A DNA stretch of 7,100 nt from Gammaproteobacteria bacterium (GTDB lineage: Bacteria > Pseudomonadota > Gammaproteobacteria > BMS3Bbin11), in contig JAUWVE010000081.1 of the NCBI GenBank assembly GCA_030617565.1, positions 1 to 7,100 of the forward strand. Direction: 5' to 3'. Made by a program: the position numbers and the translations under genes. Below are positions 5,014 to 7,100 of the stretch, in pieces. A model generated the notes under the pieces. That model did no database searches. It was not told where the DNA came from and was given only the letters and a program-made list of their open reading frames with translations. How positions within the stretch are numbered: the stretch's first letter is position 1; each line of letters opens with the position of its first letter.

Positions 5014-6894
5014 ATGGCGCTGCTGCAAATTAATGAACCGGGACAATCTACCAATCCGCATGAACATCGACTGGCGGCAGGCATAGACCTCGGCACCACC
5101 AATTCACTGGTCGCTACCGTGCGCAGTGGTGAAGCCAGCGTACTGCCTGATGAAGAGGGCCGCAGCCTGTTGCCATCAGTAGTCAGGTTTCGCGAAAAAG
5201 GCGATACACAGATTGGCTACCCGGCATTGGCTGAGATGGTAAATGATCCATTGAATACTATTTCCTCGGCGAAGCGCATGATTGGCCGAAAAACGGCTGA
5301 TATCAAGACTCTGCGTGATCATCTGCCGTACCATTTTGATGATGAATCGGCCAACGTTCCTCGTATCATTACTGCCGATGGACCGCGCAGTGCCATCGAG
5401 GTGAGTGCTGAGATCCTTACTGCATTAAAAAAACGTGCCGAGCAGGCGCTCTCCGGTGAACTCGCCGGTGTTGTGATCACGGTGCCTGCCTATTTTGATG
5501 ATGCACAGAGGCAGGCAACAAAGGATGCTGCAAGACTGGCAGGCCTGAATGTCATGCGATTGCTTAATGAGCCGACCGCCGCTGCGGTTGCCTATGGGCT
5601 GGATGAAGGCTCTGAAGGTGTGTATGCCATTTATGACCTGGGTGGCGGCACCTTTGATATTTCTATTCTGCGCCTGAATAAAGGTGTGTTTGAGGTGCTG
5701 GCAACGGCCGGTGACTCGGCGCTTGGCGGCGATGACATGGACAGGCTGATAGCAGAATGGATACTTGATGAGATAAATCAGGCTGAATTATCTACAGATA
5801 ATCAATTCTTGCGTCAGGTGATGGTCGTTGCCCGGGCGGCTAAAGAAGCATTGACCGACAATGATTCAACCGTGATTAAGTTAACCCTGCCTGATGGTTC
5901 TACTCAGACTATTTCTCTGAATCGCTCACGCATGAATGACATTATTGCACCGGTAATCGATAAAACTTTACTGCCCTGCCGTCGCAGTCTGCGCGATGCC
6001 GGTCTGGATAAAACTGATATCGATGGAATTGTAATGGTTGGCGGTTCGACCCGTGTACGCAGCGTACAGGAAAAGGTGGAGACATTTTATAACAGAAAAC
6101 TCTACACCGGTGTCGACCCGGATCAGGTTGTCGCCATTGGTGCCGCTATACAGGCGGATATCCTGATTGGCAACCGTGCCACAGGTGATATGTTGCTGCT
6201 GGATGTTATTCCGCTTTCCCTTGGCATTGAAATCATGGGAGGAATGGTGGAAAAGATTATTCCACGTAATGCAACCATTCCGGTTACCCGTGCACAGGAG
6301 TTTACTACCTATAAAGATGGCCAGACGGCGATGTCGATTCATGTCCTGCAGGGTGAGAGGGAACTGGTAACAGACTGCCGATCACTGGCACGCTTCGAAC
6401 TGAAGGGGATTCCCCCTATGGCGGCTGGCAGCGGGCGCGTTAAGGTGAGTTTTCAGGTCGATGCAGATGGCCTGTTGAGTGTCAGTGCCCGTGAAGCCAC
6501 GACTGGCACGGAAACCCGGGTGGATGTTAAACCTTCTTATGGTTTGACCGATGCAGAAGTGGAACAGATGCTACGTGATTCAATTACACATGCCAGCGAT
6601 GATATCCAGGCCCGACAGCTGGCTGAGCAGCGGGTAGAAGCTGATCGCGCAATCAGTGCACTGGAAAATGCCATGGCTATCGATGGCAATACTCATCTGG
6701 ACGACAATGAACGCAGTGCATTGCTGGAGTGCATGGAGGCACTTGGGAAAATTAAAGAAATGGATGATGCAGATAATATCAAACAGGCCATTAATGAGTT
6801 AAATGATTTGTCTGAACCCTTTGCTGCACGCCGCATGAACGCCAGTATCCAGGACGCGATGGCAGGACATAATATTAATGAATTCAGTGAGTAG
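5014..6894 (+). CDS. hscA: Fe-S assembly Hsp70 chaperone HscA
   Basis: This specialised DnaK-family ATPase binds the LPPVK motif of IscU and, with HscB, promotes cluster release to acceptors. The 626 residues compare with 616 in E. coli. The N-terminus MALLQINEPGQS is the HscA-specific extension. The ATPase domain (about 20-390) shows the phosphate-1 motif IDLGTTNSL (24-32), VPAYFDDAQRQATKDAARLAG, NEPTAAAVAYG, the phosphate-2 motif YDLGGGTFDIS from residue 207, and the adenosine motif VGGSTR (342-347). The interdomain linker is MLLLDVIPLSLG. The substrate-binding domain (about 400-515) contains AQEFTTYKDGQTAMSIHVLQGERELV, close to E. coli HscA, with Tyr433 where E. coli has Phe. A helical lid follows, ending FAARRMNASIQDAMAGHNINEF. 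The start is supported by GGCGAG 9 bases upstream and by end-to-end alignment. The usual client scaffold gene, iscU, is not in this cluster. Confidence 0.98.
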   Translation: MALLQINEPGQSTNPHEHRLAAGIDLGTTNSLVATVRSGEASVLPDEEGRSLLPSVVRFREKGDTQIGYPALAEMVNDPLNTISSAKRMIGRKTADIKTLRDHLPYHFDDESANVPRIITADGPRSAIEVSAEILTALKKRAEQALSGELAGVVITVPAYFDDAQRQATKDAARLAGLNVMRLLNEPTAAAVAYGLDEGSEGVYAIYDLGGGTFDISILRLNKGVFEVLATAGDSALGGDDMDRLIAEWILDEINQAELSTDNQFLRQVMVVARAAKEALTDNDSTVIKLTLPDGSTQTISLNRSRMNDIIAPVIDKTLLPCRRSLRDAGLDKTDIDGIVMVGGSTRVRSVQEKVETFYNRKLYTGVDPDQVVAIGAAIQADILIGNRATGDMLLLDVIPLSLGIEIMGGMVEKIIPRNATIPVTRAQEFTTYKDGQTAMSIHVLQGERELVTDCRSLARFELKGIPPMAAGSGRVKVSFQVDADGLLSVSAREATTGTETRVDVKPSYGLTDAEVEQMLRDSITHASDDIQARQLAEQRVEADRAISALENAMAIDGNTHLDDNERSALLECMEALGKIKEMDDADNIKQAINELNDLSEPFAARRMNASIQDAMAGHNINEFSE

Positions 6895-6897
6895 ATA

Positions 6898-7100
6898 ATG
6901 ACAAAATTGACTTTTTTGCCGCACCAGGAAGTTTGTCCGCAAGGGGTAGACATAGAAGTAGAGCCCGGTGTGACTATTCTGGATGCCGCACTGGCAAATG
7001 GCATAGAGATTGAGCATGCCTGTGAAAAGGCCTGTGCCTGCACCACCTGCCATGTCATTATACAGCAGGGCTTCGACTCCCTGAATGAGCCAACGGATGA
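6898..7100 (+). CDS. fdx: [2Fe-2S] ferredoxin of the ISC system (3' partial)
   Basis: This adrenodoxin-type ferredoxin supplies electrons for cluster assembly, for example for sulfur reduction at IscS or for joining two [2Fe-2S] clusters. The 67 codons in the window start MTKLTFLPHQEVCPQG and run through TILDAALANGIEIEHACEKACACTTCHV to GFDSLNEPTD, matching E. coli Fdx (111 residues) closely. Cluster ligands Cys42, Cys48 and Cys51 are present, as is the conserved non-ligand Cys46. The fourth ligand (Cys87 in E. coli) lies past the window edge. The ATG is three bases after the hscA stop with no separate promoter, so it is co-transcribed and probably translationally coupled. About 40% of the gene is missing, as is any iscX that may follow. 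Confidence 0.96.
   Translation, partial: MTKLTFLPHQEVCPQGVDIEVEPGVTILDAALANGIEIEHACEKACACTTCHVIIQQGFDSLNEPTD

Overview
The window looks like a chromosomal stretch of a gammaproteobacterium of middling GC content. Every protein closely resembles its Escherichia coli, Pseudomonas or Azotobacter counterpart, and the order cysE - iscR - iscS ... hscB - hscA - fdx is the housekeeping ISC (iron-sulfur cluster assembly) locus of that class. No species can be assigned from the sequence alone. All genes are on the + strand and tightly packed, and nothing points to mobile DNA, CRISPR or RNA genes.

Layout: 1-1375 is cysG (siroheme synthase), cut at its 5' end by the window edge. One base later comes cysE (serine O-acetyltransferase, 1377-2183). 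Its stop codon lies inside an excellent IscR type-1 operator (2176-2200) that overlaps a strong sigma-70-like promoter. This promoter should drive iscR (2274-2744), iscS (2772-3983), iscA (4043-4366), hscB (4419-4952), hscA (5014-6894) and fdx (6898 to the window end, cut).

The genes follow sulfur through the cell. CysG makes siroheme, the cofactor of assimilatory sulfite reductase. CysE makes O-acetylserine, the carbon acceptor for sulfide in cysteine synthesis. IscS removes sulfur from cysteine. IscA, HscB, HscA and ferredoxin handle cluster assembly and delivery, and IscR senses cluster supply and feeds back on the operon.

The most notable point is an absence. iscU, which encodes the central scaffold and normally sits between iscS and iscA, is missing: iscS and iscA are separated by only 59 bases with no remnant. 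HscB, HscA and IscS nevertheless keep the features by which they engage IscU in E. coli. Either iscU lies elsewhere in the genome, or the locus has a real and functionally puzzling scaffold loss, or the assembly has a small deletion. I found no wholly new system; the rest is a conserved locus with some regulatory details worth checking.
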